DNA from: Actinokineospora diospyrosa
Lineage (GTDB): Bacteria; Actinomycetota; Actinomycetes; Mycobacteriales; Pseudonocardiaceae
Direction: 5' to 3'
DNA length: 64,000 bases
Assembly (NCBI RefSeq): GCF_024171925.1
Contig: NZ_JAMTCO010000001.1
Coordinates: 1 to 64,000 of the forward strand
The notes under the pieces are model-generated. The model saw only the letters and a list, made by a program, of their open reading frames with translations, was not told the origin of the DNA and searched no databases. Of this stretch, positions 44,816-54,320 are shown in pieces; positions within the stretch are counted from its first letter, which is position 1, and the number at the start of each line of letters is the position of its first letter. The position numbers and the translations under genes are program-made.

Positions 44816-46726
44816 ATGACCGAGGTCGAGCGCCACTCCTACGACGTGGTTGTCATCGGAGCCGGTGGCGCGGGACTGCGCGCGGTGATCGAGGCGCGGC
44901 AGCGGGGGCTGCGCGTCGCCGTGGTGTGCAAGTCGCTGTTCGGCAAGGCCCACACGGTGATGGCCGAGGGTGGCTGCGCCGCGTCGATGGGCAACGCGAA
45001 CTCCAACGACAACTGGCAGGTCCACTTCCGCGACACGATGCGCGGCGGCAAGTTCCTGAACAACTGGCGGATGGCCGAGCTGCACGCCAAGGAGGCCCCA
45101 GACCGGGTCTGGGAGCTGGAGACCTACGGGGCCCTGTTCGACCGCACCGCCGACGGTCGCATCAGCCAGCGCAACTTCGGCGGCCACACCTACCCCCGGC
45201 TCGCCCACGTCGGTGACCGCACCGGCCTCGAGCTGATCCGCACCATGCAGCAGAAGATCGTGTCGCTGCAGCAGGAGGACTTCAAGGAGTCCGGCGACTA
45301 CGAGGCCAGGATCAAGGTCTTCGCCGAGTGCACGGTCACCGAGCTGCTCAAGGACGGCGACAAGATCGCCGGGGCGTTCGGCTACTGGCGCGAGTCCGGC
45401 CGGTTCATCCTCTTCGAGGCGCCCGCAGTCGTGCTGGCCACCGGCGGCATCGGCAAGTCGTTCAAGGTGACCTCGAACTCCTGGGAGTACACCGGCGACG
45501 GGCACGCGCTGGCCCTGCGCGCGGGCGCCACGCTGATCAACATGGAGTTCGTCCAGTTCCACCCGACCGGCATGGTCTGGCCGCCCAGCGTGAAGGGCAT
45601 CCTGGTCACCGAGGGCGTGCGCGGCGACGGCGGGGTGCTGAAGAACTCCGACGACAAGCGGTTCATGTTCAACTACATCCCGGACGTGTTCAAGGGCCAG
45701 TACGCCGACGGCGAGCAGGAGGCCGACCGCTGGTACACCGACCAGGAGACCAACCGGCGCACCCCGGACCTGCTGCCCCGCGACGAGGTGGCCCGCGCGA
45801 TCAACTCCGAGGTCAAGGCCGGTCGCGGGTCACCGCACGGCGGGGTGTTCCTCGACATCGCCAGCAGGCTGCCCGCCGAGGAGATCCGGCGCAGGCTGCC
45901 CTCGATGTACCACCAGTTCAAGGAACTGGCCGACGTCGACATCACCGCCGAGCCGATGGAGGTCGGGCCGACCTGCCACTACGTCATGGGTGGCGTCGAG
46001 GTCGACCCCGACTCCGCCGCGGCGAGCGTGCCCGGCCTGTTCGCCGCCGGTGAGTGCTCCGGCGGCATGCACGGGTCCAACCGCCTCGGCGGCAACTCGC
46101 TGTCGGACCTGCTGGTGTTCGGCCGCCGCGCGGGTCTGGGCGCCGCGTCCTACGTTGAGTCGCTCGCCGAGCGGCCCGCCGTCGCGCAGTCCGATGTGGA
46201 CGAAGCGGCCCGGTTCGCGCTCGCGCCGTTCGAGCCGCCTGCCGACGGCGTCGAGGAGAACCCGTACACGTTGCAGAACGAGCTGCAGCAGTCGATGAAC
46301 GACCTGGTCGGCATCATCCGCAAGGCCGAGGAGGTCGAGCAGGCGCTGGCCAAGCTCGTCGAGATCAAGGCCAGGATCGGCCGGGTCACCGTGGAGGGCC
46401 ACCGGCAGTACAACCCGGGCTGGCACCTGGCCATCGACCTGCGCAACATGCTGCTGGTCAGCGAGTGCGTGGCCAAGGCGGCGCTGACCCGCACCGAGAG
46501 CAGGGGCGGGCACACCCGCGACGACTTCCCGATGATGGACGCCCAGTGGCGCAACACGCTGCTGGTCTGCTCGACCGAGGGTGACGCGCTCGTCCCGGAC
46601 GTGGTGATCACCCGCAAGGAGCAGGACGCCATGCGCGAGGACCTGGTGGAGCTGTTCGAGCTGACCGAGCTGGAGAAGTACTACACCGACGGTGAGCTCA
46701 GCTCCCACCCGGGACGAAAGGACTGA
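44816..46726 (+). CDS. sdhA: Succinate dehydrogenase flavoprotein subunit
   Basis: 636-residue flavoprotein oxidising succinate to fumarate on the inner face of the membrane. FAD-binding VVVIGAGGAGLRA (11-23); H46 in KAHTVMAEGG is at the covalent FAD-attachment position; substrate-site motifs QFHPTG and RLGGNSLSDLLVFGRRAG. ATG 44816 has AGAGGAA upstream. Corresponds to Rv0248c of the Sdh1 complex. The stop is separated by 1 bp from the sdhB start. Confidence 0.96.
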   Translation: MTEVERHSYDVVVIGAGGAGLRAVIEARQRGLRVAVVCKSLFGKAHTVMAEGGCAASMGNANSNDNWQVHFRDTMRGGKFLNNWRMAELHAKEAPDRVWELETYGALFDRTADGRISQRNFGGHTYPRLAHVGDRTGLELIRTMQQKIVSLQQEDFKESGDYEARIKVFAECTVTELLKDGDKIAGAFGYWRESGRFILFEAPAVVLATGGIGKSFKVTSNSWEYTGDGHALALRAGATLINMEFVQFHPTGMVWPPSVKGILVTEGVRGDGGVLKNSDDKRFMFNYIPDVFKGQYADGEQEADRWYTDQETNRRTPDLLPRDEVARAINSEVKAGRGSPHGGVFLDIASRLPAEEIRRRLPSMYHQFKELADVDITAEPMEVGPTCHYVMGGVEVDPDSAAASVPGLFAAGECSGGMHGSNRLGGNSLSDLLVFGRRAGLGAASYVESLAERPAVAQSDVDEAARFALAPFEPPADGVEENPYTLQNELQQSMNDLVGIIRKAEEVEQALAKLVEIKARIGRVTVEGHRQYNPGWHLAIDLRNMLLVSECVAKAALTRTESRGGHTRDDFPMMDAQWRNTLLVCSTEGDALVPDVVITRKEQDAMREDLVELFELTELEKYYTDGELSSHPGRKD

Positions 46727-46727
46727 G

Positions 46728-47483
46728 GTGCCCTACAAGGCGAAGTTCAAGGTGTGGCGCGGCGACGCCGAGTCCGGCGAGCTGCGGGACTTCCTGGTGG
46801 AGGTGCACGAGGGCGAGGTCGTCCTCGACATCATCCACCGGCTGCAGGCCACCCAGGCGCCGGACCTGGCGGTGCGCTGGAACTGCAAGGCGGGCAAGTG
46901 CGGTTCGTGCTCCGCGGAGATCAACGGCAGGCCCCGGTTGCTGTGCATGACCCGGATGTCGACCTTCACCGAGGAGGAGGTGGTGACGGTCACCCCGATG
47001 CGCACCTTCCCGGTGATCCGCGACCTGGTGACCGACGTGTCCTTCAACTACCAGAAGGCGCGGGAGATCCCGTCGTTCACCCCACCCGCGGACCTCGCCC
47101 CCGGTGACTACCGCATGCAGCAGATCGATGTGGAGCGCTCGCAGGAGTTCCGCAAGTGCATCGAGTGCTTCCTGTGCCAGAACACCTGCCACGTGGTGCG
47201 CGACCACGAGGACAACAAGGAGGCCTTCTCCGGCCCGCGCTTCCTCATGCGCGCCGCGGAGTTGGAGTTCCACCCGCTCGACACCGCCGACCGCGTCCCC
47301 GCCGCGCAGGACTCGCACGGCCTCGGCCTGTGCAACATCACCAAGTGCTGCACCGACGTCTGCCCCGAGCACATCGCGATCACCGACAACGCCCTGATCC
47401 CGATGAAGGAACGCGTCGCCGACCGCAAGTACGACCCCCTGGTCTGGCTCGGCTCGAAGATCTTCCGCCGCAACGGTTCCTGA
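46728..47483 (+). CDS. sdhB: Succinate dehydrogenase iron-sulfur subunit
   Basis: 251 residues. [2Fe-2S] ligands C53, C58, C61 and C73 in NCKAGKCGSCSAEI...LLC; further clusters bound by CIECFLCQNTC and CNITKCCTDVCPEH. Transfers electrons from SdhA flavin to the membrane quinone. GTG start (46728) directly after the sdhA stop, in the sequence TGAGGTG. Corresponds to Rv0247c. Followed by a near-ideal terminator hairpin. Confidence 0.96.
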   Translation: MPYKAKFKVWRGDAESGELRDFLVEVHEGEVVLDIIHRLQATQAPDLAVRWNCKAGKCGSCSAEINGRPRLLCMTRMSTFTEEEVVTVTPMRTFPVIRDLVTDVSFNYQKAREIPSFTPPADLAPGDYRMQQIDVERSQEFRKCIECFLCQNTCHVVRDHEDNKEAFSGPRFLMRAAELEFHPLDTADRVPAAQDSHGLGLCNITKCCTDVCPEHIAITDNALIPMKERVADRKYDPLVWLGSKIFRRNGS

Positions 47484-47492
47484 CCTGGCGTT

Positions 47493-47534
47493 GAGAGGTG
47501 CCCCCGCGGACCCGTGTCCGCGGGGGCACCTCTC
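47493..47534 (+). terminator. Terminator of the sdh operon
   Basis: Perfect 19-bp stem (47493-47511 with 47516-47534) and 4-nt loop, 9 bp after the sdhB stop. Confidence 0.88.
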
Positions 47535-47656
47535 ATGTGAAGACCTCAGGTTGCAGCGGAGTTCGATGTGGCTGCGGACAGCGGATCAACCGCGGGCACG
47601 CGTTACCCGGCGAGCGACGAGGCCCTACCGGTCGCGGTGATCAGCGGGCCCACGGT

Positions 47657-47712
47657 GCTGACACGCCGGTGCCCGCGAACCCCCCGAGGTCCGCGGGCAC
47701 CGGTGTGTCAGC
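47657..47712 (-). terminator. Terminator of the glu operon
   Basis: 21-bp inverted repeat with one mismatch (47657-47677 with 47692-47712), 14-nt loop, just beyond the gluD stop on the minus strand. Confidence 0.8.
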
Positions 47713-47729
47713 GCTGAGGCTCCGGTGGC

Positions 47730-48608
47730 TCAGCCCCCGCCGCCGGTTCCGGCGCCCGCCGGGTCGGTGGCCGAGAGGGTGGCCGCGGTCTTCTTGCCGC
47801 GGCTGAGGCGCCGTTCGACCCAGATGGCGAGTCGGCTCACCGCGTAGTTCACGGCGATGAAGATGACGGCGATGATGAAGTAGACCTGGATGGGGTTGTC
47901 CAGGTTCTGGATGATGATCCCGGCGGTGCGCACGGTCTCCTCGTAGCTGATGATGAAGCCGAGCGAGGTGTCCTTGAGCACCACCACCAGCTGGCTGATC
48001 AGCGCGGGCAGCATCGCCCGGAACGCCTGCGGCAGCAGGATCAGGCCGAGCACCTGCCCCCGGCGCAGGCCGAGCGAGTCGGCGGCCTCCCGCTGGCCCT
48101 TGGGCAGCGAGTTCACCCCGGCGCGCACGATCTCGGCGATGATCACCGAGTTGTACGCGGTCAGCCCGATCACCAGGAACCACAGGTTCGACAGGTCGAC
48201 GCCGAAGCCGGGCAGCACCCGGGCGGCGAAGAAGATCAGGATGACCACCGGGATGCCGCGGAACAGCTCGATGACCCCGACGACCAGCCAGCGCCACGAG
48301 CGGCCCGCGGTGATCCGCAGCACCGCCAGCCCGGTGCCGATCACCAGCGAGAACGCCATCGCCAGCACCGCGGCGACCAGGGTGTTGACCAGCGCGTCGC
48401 CCAGCAGCGTCCACACGTTGGTGAAGTTGTCGTCGGCCGGGTCGGTGAGCGGGGCCCACTTCTCGGCCTCGAACTGGCCCTTGTCGGCGAGCCGGTTGCC
48501 GACCAGCGCCAACAACCCGGCCAGCACGACGCCCGCGACGACGCTGCCCAGCAGCACGCGGCGGCGGGTGCGCGGTCCCGGCGCGTCGTAGAGCACGGAG
48601 GTGCTCAT
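47730..48608 (-). CDS. gluD: Glutamate-type ABC transporter permease GluD
   Basis: 292-residue polar-amino-acid permease with a long N-terminal cytosolic/TM1 region, the HisM-type domain and the EAA loop REAADSLGLRRGQVLGLILLP that contacts the ATPase. The Gly-rich C-terminus (TDPAGAGTGGGG) is unusual but at the very end. ATG 48608 overlaps the gluC stop by 4 nt. Last gene of gluABCD; the glu cluster next to recX is as in Corynebacterium glutamicum, where it imports glutamate. Confidence 0.93.
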   Translation of the reverse strand: MSTSVLYDAPGPRTRRRVLLGSVVAGVVLAGLLALVGNRLADKGQFEAEKWAPLTDPADDNFTNVWTLLGDALVNTLVAAVLAMAFSLVIGTGLAVLRITAGRSWRWLVVGVIELFRGIPVVILIFFAARVLPGFGVDLSNLWFLVIGLTAYNSVIIAEIVRAGVNSLPKGQREAADSLGLRRGQVLGLILLPQAFRAMLPALISQLVVVLKDTSLGFIISYEETVRTAGIIIQNLDNPIQVYFIIAVIFIAVNYAVSRLAIWVERRLSRGKKTAATLSATDPAGAGTGGGG

Positions 48609-49255
48609 CGGGCGATCGCCACCTTTCGCTCCAACCAGGCCAGCAGCAGGCCGCTGGGGATGGTGATCACCAGGTACCCGATGACGACGCCGAGCAGCAC
48701 CGGCAGCGCGGCCTCGCCCCTGGCCGAGGTCAACGTGTCCCCGACGGCGAACAGGTCGCCGCCGATGCCGAAGGCGCCCGCGATCGCCGAGTTCTTGATC
48801 ATCGCGATGACCACGCTGCCCAGCGGCGGCACCACCGTGCGCAGCGCCTGCGGCAGCACCACCGACGACAGCGACTGGCTGAAGGTCAGCCCGACCGCGC
48901 GCGCGGCCTCCGCCTGCCCCGCGGGCACCGAGTTGATGCCGCTGCGCACCGCCTCGCAGACGAACGCCGAGGTGTAGAGGACCAGACCGGTGACGCCGAA
49001 CCAGAAGTACGCGCCGTTGACGCCGATCTCGGGTAGGCCGAACGCGCAGAAGAACAGCACCACCGTCAACGGGCAGTTGCGGAACACGGTGACCCACGCG
49101 GTGCCGACCCAGCGCAGCGGCGGGACCGGGGACACCCGGAACCCGGCGATGACCGTGCCCAGCACCAGCGAGCCCAGCGCGGCGAACGCGCAGATCCGCA
49201 GCGTCTGCAGGAATCCGTTGAGGTAGAGCGGGAAGTTGTCGATGATGACGTTCAC
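48605..49255 (-). CDS. gluC: Glutamate-type ABC transporter permease GluC
   Basis: 216-residue HisM-family permease with five predicted membrane helices and the EAA motif AEAARAVGLTFSQSLSSVVLPQ. Pairs with GluD to form the translocation channel. Start ATG 49255 follows gluB after 72 bp that contain a stable hairpin; overlaps gluD by ATGA. Confidence 0.94.
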   Translation of the reverse strand: MNVIIDNFPLYLNGFLQTLRICAFAALGSLVLGTVIAGFRVSPVPPLRWVGTAWVTVFRNCPLTVVLFFCAFGLPEIGVNGAYFWFGVTGLVLYTSAFVCEAVRSGINSVPAGQAEAARAVGLTFSQSLSSVVLPQALRTVVPPLGSVVIAMIKNSAIAGAFGIGGDLFAVGDTLTSARGEAALPVLLGVVIGYLVITIPSGLLLAWLERKVAIAR

Positions 49256-49280
49256 GGGTTGTCTCCGAGCCCGGTAAGGC

Positions 49281-49314
49281 TCGGGGCGCCCACCGGCAGG
49301 CGGGCGCCCCGAGC
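49281..49314 (-). promoter_or_regulatory. gluB-gluC intergenic hairpin
   Basis: Perfect 12-bp stem (49281-49292 with 49303-49314, 10-nt loop), preceded by a 7-bp stem (CCGAGCC/GGCTCGG, 49266-49284) that overlaps it. It lies after the gene for the abundant binding protein and probably attenuates read-through or protects the 3' end. Confidence 0.6.
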
Positions 49315-49327
49315 GCGGGTCAGCCGA

Positions 49328-50212
49328 TCAGCTGCACGCCGCCGTCTCGGGCAGCTTCGGGGTGTTCGGGGCGACCTTGCCCGCGGTGTCCTTCCACGCC
49401 TTCTCGTAGCTGCCGTCGTTCGCGGCCGCCTTGAGGGTGTCGTTGATGAACTGGCAGAACTTGGTGTCGCCCTTCTTGATGCCGATGCCGTAGGGCTCGG
49501 TGGTGAACGGCTTGCCGACCAGCTTGTACTCGCCGCCGGACTTGTCGACCAGGCCGAGCAGGATCACGTTGTCCGTGGTGACCGCCTGCACCTGGTTGTT
49601 CTTCAGCGCGTCGGCGCACTTGGAGTACACGTCGAAGAGCACGATGTTGCTCTCGTCGACGTACTTCTTGATCGTCTCGGCCGGGGTGGAGCCGGTGACC
49701 GAGCAGACCTTGGCACCGCTGGACTTGAGCGACTCCGGCCCGGTGATGGCGCTGTCGTCCTTCTTGACCATCAGGTCCTGACCGGCCTCGTAGTACGGCC
49801 CGGCGAAGGAGATCCGCTCCTTGCGCTTGTCGTTGATGGTGTAGGTGGCCACGACCAGGTCGACCTTGCCCTGCTCGATGACCTCCTCGCGCACCTTCGA
49901 CGGGGTCTCGACCCACTCGATCTTGTCGGCGGACAGGCCCAGCTTGGCCGAGACCAGCTTGGCGACCTCGACGTCGAAGCCGGTCGGCTTGTTGTCCAGG
50001 CCCTTGAGGCCGAACAGCGGCTGGTCGAACTTCGTGCCGATGCGGATCTTGCCCGACTCGTTGAGCTTGGCCATGGTGGTTCCGGCCTCGAACTTCGCCT
50101 GCGCGTCGACCGACGGGTTGGCCGATCCGGAGTCGCTTGACTTCCCGCACGCGGCCATCGAGAGGGCGAGTGCGGCGGTCACGGTGCCGACCATGAGGCC
50201 CCGGAGTCGCAT
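49328..50212 (-). CDS. gluB: Glutamate-binding lipoprotein GluB
   Basis: 294-residue periplasmic-type solute-binding lipoprotein: signal peptide with lipobox LSMAAC (C22), then a family 3 binding fold (KIRIGTKFDQPLFGLK, GFDVEVAKLVSAKLG, VDLVVATYTINDKRKE, and the hinge TEPYGIGIKKGD). Two further cysteines (in AKVCSVTG and SKCADAL) may form a disulfide. Binds glutamate or a related acidic amino acid and delivers it to GluCD. Confidence 0.95.
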   Translation of the reverse strand: MRLRGLMVGTVTAALALSMAACGKSSDSGSANPSVDAQAKFEAGTTMAKLNESGKIRIGTKFDQPLFGLKGLDNKPTGFDVEVAKLVSAKLGLSADKIEWVETPSKVREEVIEQGKVDLVVATYTINDKRKERISFAGPYYEAGQDLMVKKDDSAITGPESLKSSGAKVCSVTGSTPAETIKKYVDESNIVLFDVYSKCADALKNNQVQAVTTDNVILLGLVDKSGGEYKLVGKPFTTEPYGIGIKKGDTKFCQFINDTLKAAANDGSYEKAWKDTAGKVAPNTPKLPETAACS

Positions 50213-50257
50213 GTGTGCTCCTTCGTTGTCGTCGGCTGCGGTCCAGCCGGGTGTGCT

Positions 50258-50275
50258 GCCTTCTCGGGAGAAGGC
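50258..50275 (-). promoter_or_regulatory. gluA-gluB intergenic hairpin
   Basis: GCCTTCTC-GG-GAGAAGGC, beginning 1 bp after the gluA stop; an 8-bp stem (or 7 bp with a 4-nt loop) that may tune the ratio of ATPase to binding-protein mRNA. Confidence 0.5.
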
Positions 50276-50276
50276 G

Positions 50277-51032
50277 TCAGTGGGTCAGGATCTTGCCAAG
50301 GAAGTCCTTGGCCCGCCCGGACTTCGGCGCGGTGAAGAACTCGCTGGGCGTGCTGTCCTCGACGACCTCGCCGTCGGACATGAAGATCACCCGATGGGCC
50401 GCCTTGCGCGCGAACCCCATCTCGTGCGTGACCACCAGCATGGTCATCCCGTCCGCGGCGAGCGCGGTCATCACGTCGAGCACCTCCTGGACCATCTCCG
50501 GGTCCAGCGCGGAGGTCGGCTCGTCGAACAGCATCACCTTGGGCCGCATGGCCAGCGCCCGCGCGATTGCCGCGCGCTGCTGCTGACCACCGGACAACTG
50601 GGCCGGGTACTTGTCCGCCTGGTTGGCGATCCCCACCCGCTCCAGCAACTCCAGCGCGGTCTTGCGCGCCTGCGCCACCGGCAGCTTGCGCACCTTCACC
50701 GGCGCGAGGGTCACGTTCTCCAGGATCGTCTTGTGCGCGAACAGGTTGAACGACTGGAACACCATGCCGACCTCGGCGCGCAACCGGGCCAGGTCCTTGC
50801 CCTCCGCGGGCAGCGGGCTGCCGTCGACCTCGATGCGGCCCGCGTCGATCGGCTCCAGCCGGTTGATCGCCCGGCACAGCGTCGACTTGCCCGACCCGGA
50901 CGGGCCGAGCACCACGACCACCTGGCCGCGCGGCACGTCGAGGGTGATCTGCTTGAGCACGTGCAACGGACCGAAGAACTTGTCCACCGCGGCCAAACGG
51001 ATCATCGGCGCGGTGGTGTTCGGTTCGGTCAT
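50277..51032 (-). CDS. gluA: Glutamate-type ABC transporter ATPase GluA
   Basis: 251-residue ABC ATPase: Walker [10 protein letters not shown] (43-51), signature LSGGQQQR, Walker [13 protein letters not shown], and H-loop VVTHEMGFA. Energises uptake with GluBCD. ATG 51032 preceded by GGAGGA on the minus strand. First gene of gluABCD and divergent from the response regulator gene (158 bp between them), a region likely to hold the operon promoter. Confidence 0.96.
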   Translation of the reverse strand: MTEPNTTAPMIRLAAVDKFFGPLHVLKQITLDVPRGQVVVVLGPSGSGKSTLCRAINRLEPIDAGRIEVDGSPLPAEGKDLARLRAEVGMVFQSFNLFAHKTILENVTLAPVKVRKLPVAQARKTALELLERVGIANQADKYPAQLSGGQQQRAAIARALAMRPKVMLFDEPTSALDPEMVQEVLDVMTALAADGMTMLVVTHEMGFARKAAHRVIFMSDGEVVEDSTPSEFFTAPKSGRAKDFLGKILTH

Positions 51033-51190
51033 GGCGTCCTCCGAGCGCTGGCGTACCGGGTGGCGTCAGGGGTCTGGGGATGGGTGTTCGGGCAACCTAC
51101 TCCGACTCGCCCGCCACTCCCATGGGCCTTGAGCAACACTTAGGGTCTCAACTCTGTCACACAGCCGATCGGGAACCGTGGAGGTGCGCC

Positions 51191-51868
51191 GTGCGCGTGC
51201 TGCTCGTGGAGGACGACGACCGGGTCGCCGACGCGCTGACCCCCGCCCTGGTGCGCCGCGGCCTCGCGGTGCGCAGGCTCGCCTCGGGGGCCGGGGTGCT
51301 GGACCTGGTCACCGAGGTGGACGTGGTCCTGTTGGACCTCGGGCTGCCGGACGTGGACGGGATCGTCCTGTGTCGACAGATCCGCACGGTCAGCGACGTG
51401 GCGATCATCGTGGTCTCGGCGCGCGGTGAGGTCGACGACCGGATCCTCGGCCTGCGCGCCGGGGCCGACGACTACTTGGTCAAGCCCTACGACGTCGACG
51501 AGTTGGTCGCGCGGGTGCACGCGGTGCGCCGCCGCCGCTCCGACCGCGGCGGTGGGCCCAGCGGCGTGGTCGAGCTCGACGGGGTGCGGGTCGACTTCGA
51601 CCGTCATGAGGTCACTGTGGACAGTGCGCCGGTTTCCCTGTCGCGCAAGGAGTTCCAGGTCTTCGCGCTCGTCGTCGACGCGCAGGGCGCGGTGTGCGGC
51701 CGCGAGCAGATCCTCGCCGAGGTGTGGGGTCGGGCGGGGGCCGCGGAGAACCGGTCGCTGGACGTGCACGTGGCGACGTTGCGCACCAAGCTGGGCCGCC
51801 CCGCGCTGATCGAGACCGTTCGGGGGGTCGGGTACCGCTTGTCGGGTCAACCGGGCAGACTCGCTTAA
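51191..51868 (+). CDS. OmpR-family response regulator
   Basis: 225 residues: receiver domain with acidic pocket VEDDD (6-10), phosphoacceptor D49 (LLDLGLPD) and K98 (DYLVKPYD), then an OmpR/PhoB winged helix (RKEFQVFALVVDAQG ... ENRSLDVHVATLRTKLG ... VRGVGYRL). GTG 51191 with GGAGGT upstream. Pairs with the kinase 21 bp downstream. The pair resembles TctD/TctE-type citrate/tricarboxylate systems, and a TAXI-type binding lipoprotein follows, supporting an extracellular ligand (inference). Confidence 0.93.
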   Translation: MRVLLVEDDDRVADALTPALVRRGLAVRRLASGAGVLDLVTEVDVVLLDLGLPDVDGIVLCRQIRTVSDVAIIVVSARGEVDDRILGLRAGADDYLVKPYDVDELVARVHAVRRRRSDRGGGPSGVVELDGVRVDFDRHEVTVDSAPVSLSRKEFQVFALVVDAQGAVCGREQILAEVWGRAGAAENRSLDVHVATLRTKLGRPALIETVRGVGYRLSGQPGRLA

Positions 51869-51889
51869 GACGTACTCGGGGGAGGCGCG

Positions 51890-53290
51890 ATGCGGACACG
51901 GCTGCTCGGCATGGTGTGGTTCCTGGTCGCCCTGCTGGTGTTCGGCCTCGGCGTGCCGCTCGCGCTCTCGGTCGCCGGGTCCGAGCAGCAGAAGCTGTTC
52001 CTCGACCGGCTCACCGACACCAACCGGTTCGCCTCGATGGCCCAGCGCCCGCTCACCGACGACAGCGCGGACTCCATGGTGGAGGAGTTGCAGCGCTACG
52101 CCGAGCTGTACGGGGTCGCGGTGCTCGTCGTCGACCAGGACGGCAACTCGAAGGTCGGCTCCGGTCGCGCGGGCGGGTCGGTCCAGGTCGACCTCACCTC
52201 CGAGGACGTGCGCCAGCAGGTGCAGCGGGCGCTGGCGGGCCGCAGGCCCGTGTCCGGCGCGCTGCTGCTGCCGTGGGACGACACACCGCTGGTGCTCGCC
52301 GGACCGGTGCTGGTCGACGGCGAGGTGCGCGGCGCGGTCATCACGGTCTCGCCGACCGCCAGCAGCCGCACCCGGGTCGTCTGGTGGTGGCTGCTGATCG
52401 CCGCGGGCGGGATCCTGTCGTTCGCGCTGGCGCTGATGCTGGCCGTCCCGGTCATCCAGTGGATCCTGCGGCCGGTGCGCAGGCTCGACGAGGCGACCGG
52501 CTCGCTGGTGGCCGCGGTGGTCAGCGGTCGCGACACCGAGGGGGTCGGCGACGAGCAGGGACCGCCGGAGCTGCGCAAGCTGGTCCGCTCGTTCGACCAG
52601 ATGGCGGCCAGCGTCGGCGACGCGCTCGCCGCGCAGCGCGCCTTCGTCGCCGACGCGTCCCACCAGCTGCGCAACCCGCTGACCGCGCTCAAGCTGCGGT
52701 TGGTCAACCTGGAGGGGCACGTCGACGTCGACGCCGACGACCACCGGGTGGCCGCGGCCGCGGAGGCCGACCGGCTCAACCGGATCCTCGACGAGCTGCT
52801 GGCGATGGCCCGCGCCGAGAACACCGGCGGTGACCTGGTGCCGGTCGACGTGGACGCCGTGGTGGCCGAGCGGGTCGCCGAGTGGGGCGTGGTCGCCGAC
52901 TCGCGCGAGATCACCCTGAGCACGGCCGGGTCGGTCGGGCGGACCCGGGTCATGGCGCCCGCCCGCGGCCTGGACGGGATCCTGGACGCGCTGCTGGACA
53001 ACGCGCTCAAGTTCACCGGGTCGGGCAGCGCGGTGGTCGTGTCGGTCGAGCAGGTCTCGACGCGGGTGCTGGTCGGCGTCCGCGACCACGGACCCGGGTT
53101 GCGCGCGGGCGAGCTGGAGCGGGCGACCGACCGGTTCTGGCGCAGCTCCACGCACCAGAACGTGCCCGGCTCGGGACTGGGGTTGGCGATAGTCAGCCGA
53201 ATCGTGGCTAGAACGGGTGGGGACCTGCGATTGGACCTACCCGACGGTGGCGGCTTGCGCGTCACGGTAGAGCTACCTACGCAGATCTAG
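51890..53290 (+). CDS. Sensor histidine kinase
   Basis: 466 residues: TM1 (8-29), an extracellular sensor of about 130 residues, TM2 (163-187), HAMP-like linker, HisKA with phosphorylated H258 (VADASHQLRNPLTAL), and an HATPase domain (N-box LDNALKF, G1 DHGPGL, G2 SGLGLAI). ATG preceded by GGGGGAGG. Its stop overlaps that of the convergent TAXI gene. A GGTAGNNCTACC palindrome lies in its last codons (53266-53277). Confidence 0.94.
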   Translation: MRTRLLGMVWFLVALLVFGLGVPLALSVAGSEQQKLFLDRLTDTNRFASMAQRPLTDDSADSMVEELQRYAELYGVAVLVVDQDGNSKVGSGRAGGSVQVDLTSEDVRQQVQRALAGRRPVSGALLLPWDDTPLVLAGPVLVDGEVRGAVITVSPTASSRTRVVWWWLLIAAGGILSFALALMLAVPVIQWILRPVRRLDEATGSLVAAVVSGRDTEGVGDEQGPPELRKLVRSFDQMAASVGDALAAQRAFVADASHQLRNPLTALKLRLVNLEGHVDVDADDHRVAAAAEADRLNRILDELLAMARAENTGGDLVPVDVDAVVAERVAEWGVVADSREITLSTAGSVGRTRVMAPARGLDGILDALLDNALKFTGSGSAVVVSVEQVSTRVLVGVRDHGPGLRAGELERATDRFWRSSTHQNVPGSGLGLAIVSRIVARTGGDLRLDLPDGGGLRVTVELPTQI

Positions 53291-54225
53291 ACCTTCTCGC
53301 CCCGGTAGAACCGCTCGGCACCGGGATGCAGCTGCAAGGGGTCTGTCTCGATCGCCGACTGGAGGTCTATAGACAGCGCCGCCGGGGTCTGCTTGGCCAA
53401 CTCGGGCAGCGCGTCGAAGAACTCCCGGATCAACCCCTCCGCCAGGTCGTCGGACATCTGGTCGGTGACCAGCAGGAAGTTTGGCACGGCCAGGGTGTTC
53501 ACCGGCCTGCCCGCCAGGTGGTAGATCGACGCCGGGATCGACGCCGAGTTGTAAACCGGGTACTGCTTGCGCAGCGCCGGGATGTCCTCCGCCAGGTCGA
53601 GCAACCGGATCGGCAGCACGTCGCCGAGGCTGGAGATGGACGGGGTGGGCAGCCCGCCGGACCAGAAGAACGCGTCGACCGTCCCCGCCTTGAGCGCCTT
53701 CACCGAGGACGCCAGGTCCATCGACTGCTGGGTGAGCATGCCGGGGGTGTCCAGGCCGGTCAGCGCCAGGATCCGCTTGGCGATGAACTCCACCCCGGAG
53801 TCCTTCGCGCCGATGCCCACCCGCATCCCGCGCAGGTCGGACAGCTCCTGGATGCGGCCGTCGTCGCGGACCACCACGTGCAGGTAGTCGTCGTAGATGC
53901 GCGCCAGCGCCCGCGGCACCCGCGGCCCGGTGGTCGGCTTGGAGGCCACGTCCGCGGCGCTGAAGGCGATGTCGACCTCACCCGCGAGCAGCTTCTTGAC
54001 GTTGTCGGGCGACCCGCCGGTCTCCAGCACCTCCGGCCGGTCCATGCCCAGCCTCGCCTGCCACACCCCGGCCATGAACTGCGAGATCGTGTTGTAGACC
54101 CCGGACTTGTTGCCCGCGGCCACCCGCAGCCGCACCGAGGGGAACTGCGCCTCGCACGCGGCGAGCAGCGTGAGCGCCACGACGAGGACCGCGATCGTCC
54201 TGCGTCTCCCACCGCCGCGCGCCAT
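53287..54225 (-). CDS. TAXI-family solute-binding lipoprotein
   Basis: 312-residue lipoprotein (lipobox LAAC, C24) of the TRAP-associated extracytoplasmic immunogenic (TAXI) family: [16 protein letters not shown] opening, [21 protein letters not shown] and the final PGAERFYRG. No TRAP membrane subunits (DctM/DctQ) are present in the window, so it more likely acts as a ligand-presenting partner of the neighbouring histidine kinase than in uptake (inference). Convergent with the kinase gene with overlapping stops; divergent from miaB with a 95-bp gap. Confidence 0.88.
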   Translation of the reverse strand: MARGGGRRRTIAVLVVALTLLAACEAQFPSVRLRVAAGNKSGVYNTISQFMAGVWQARLGMDRPEVLETGGSPDNVKKLLAGEVDIAFSAADVASKPTTGPRVPRALARIYDDYLHVVVRDDGRIQELSDLRGMRVGIGAKDSGVEFIAKRILALTGLDTPGMLTQQSMDLASSVKALKAGTVDAFFWSGGLPTPSISSLGDVLPIRLLDLAEDIPALRKQYPVYNSASIPASIYHLAGRPVNTLAVPNFLLVTDQMSDDLAEGLIREFFDALPELAKQTPAALSIDLQSAIETDPLQLHPGAERFYRGEKV

Positions 54226-54320
54226 GGCACGATCGTGCCAGAGGCGCCGGGTCCGTTCACCGGGAATCGGTTGGCGGGTGCTCGACGTCCGTTCGCCGCC
54301 GCGTACCCTCGGACACCGAG

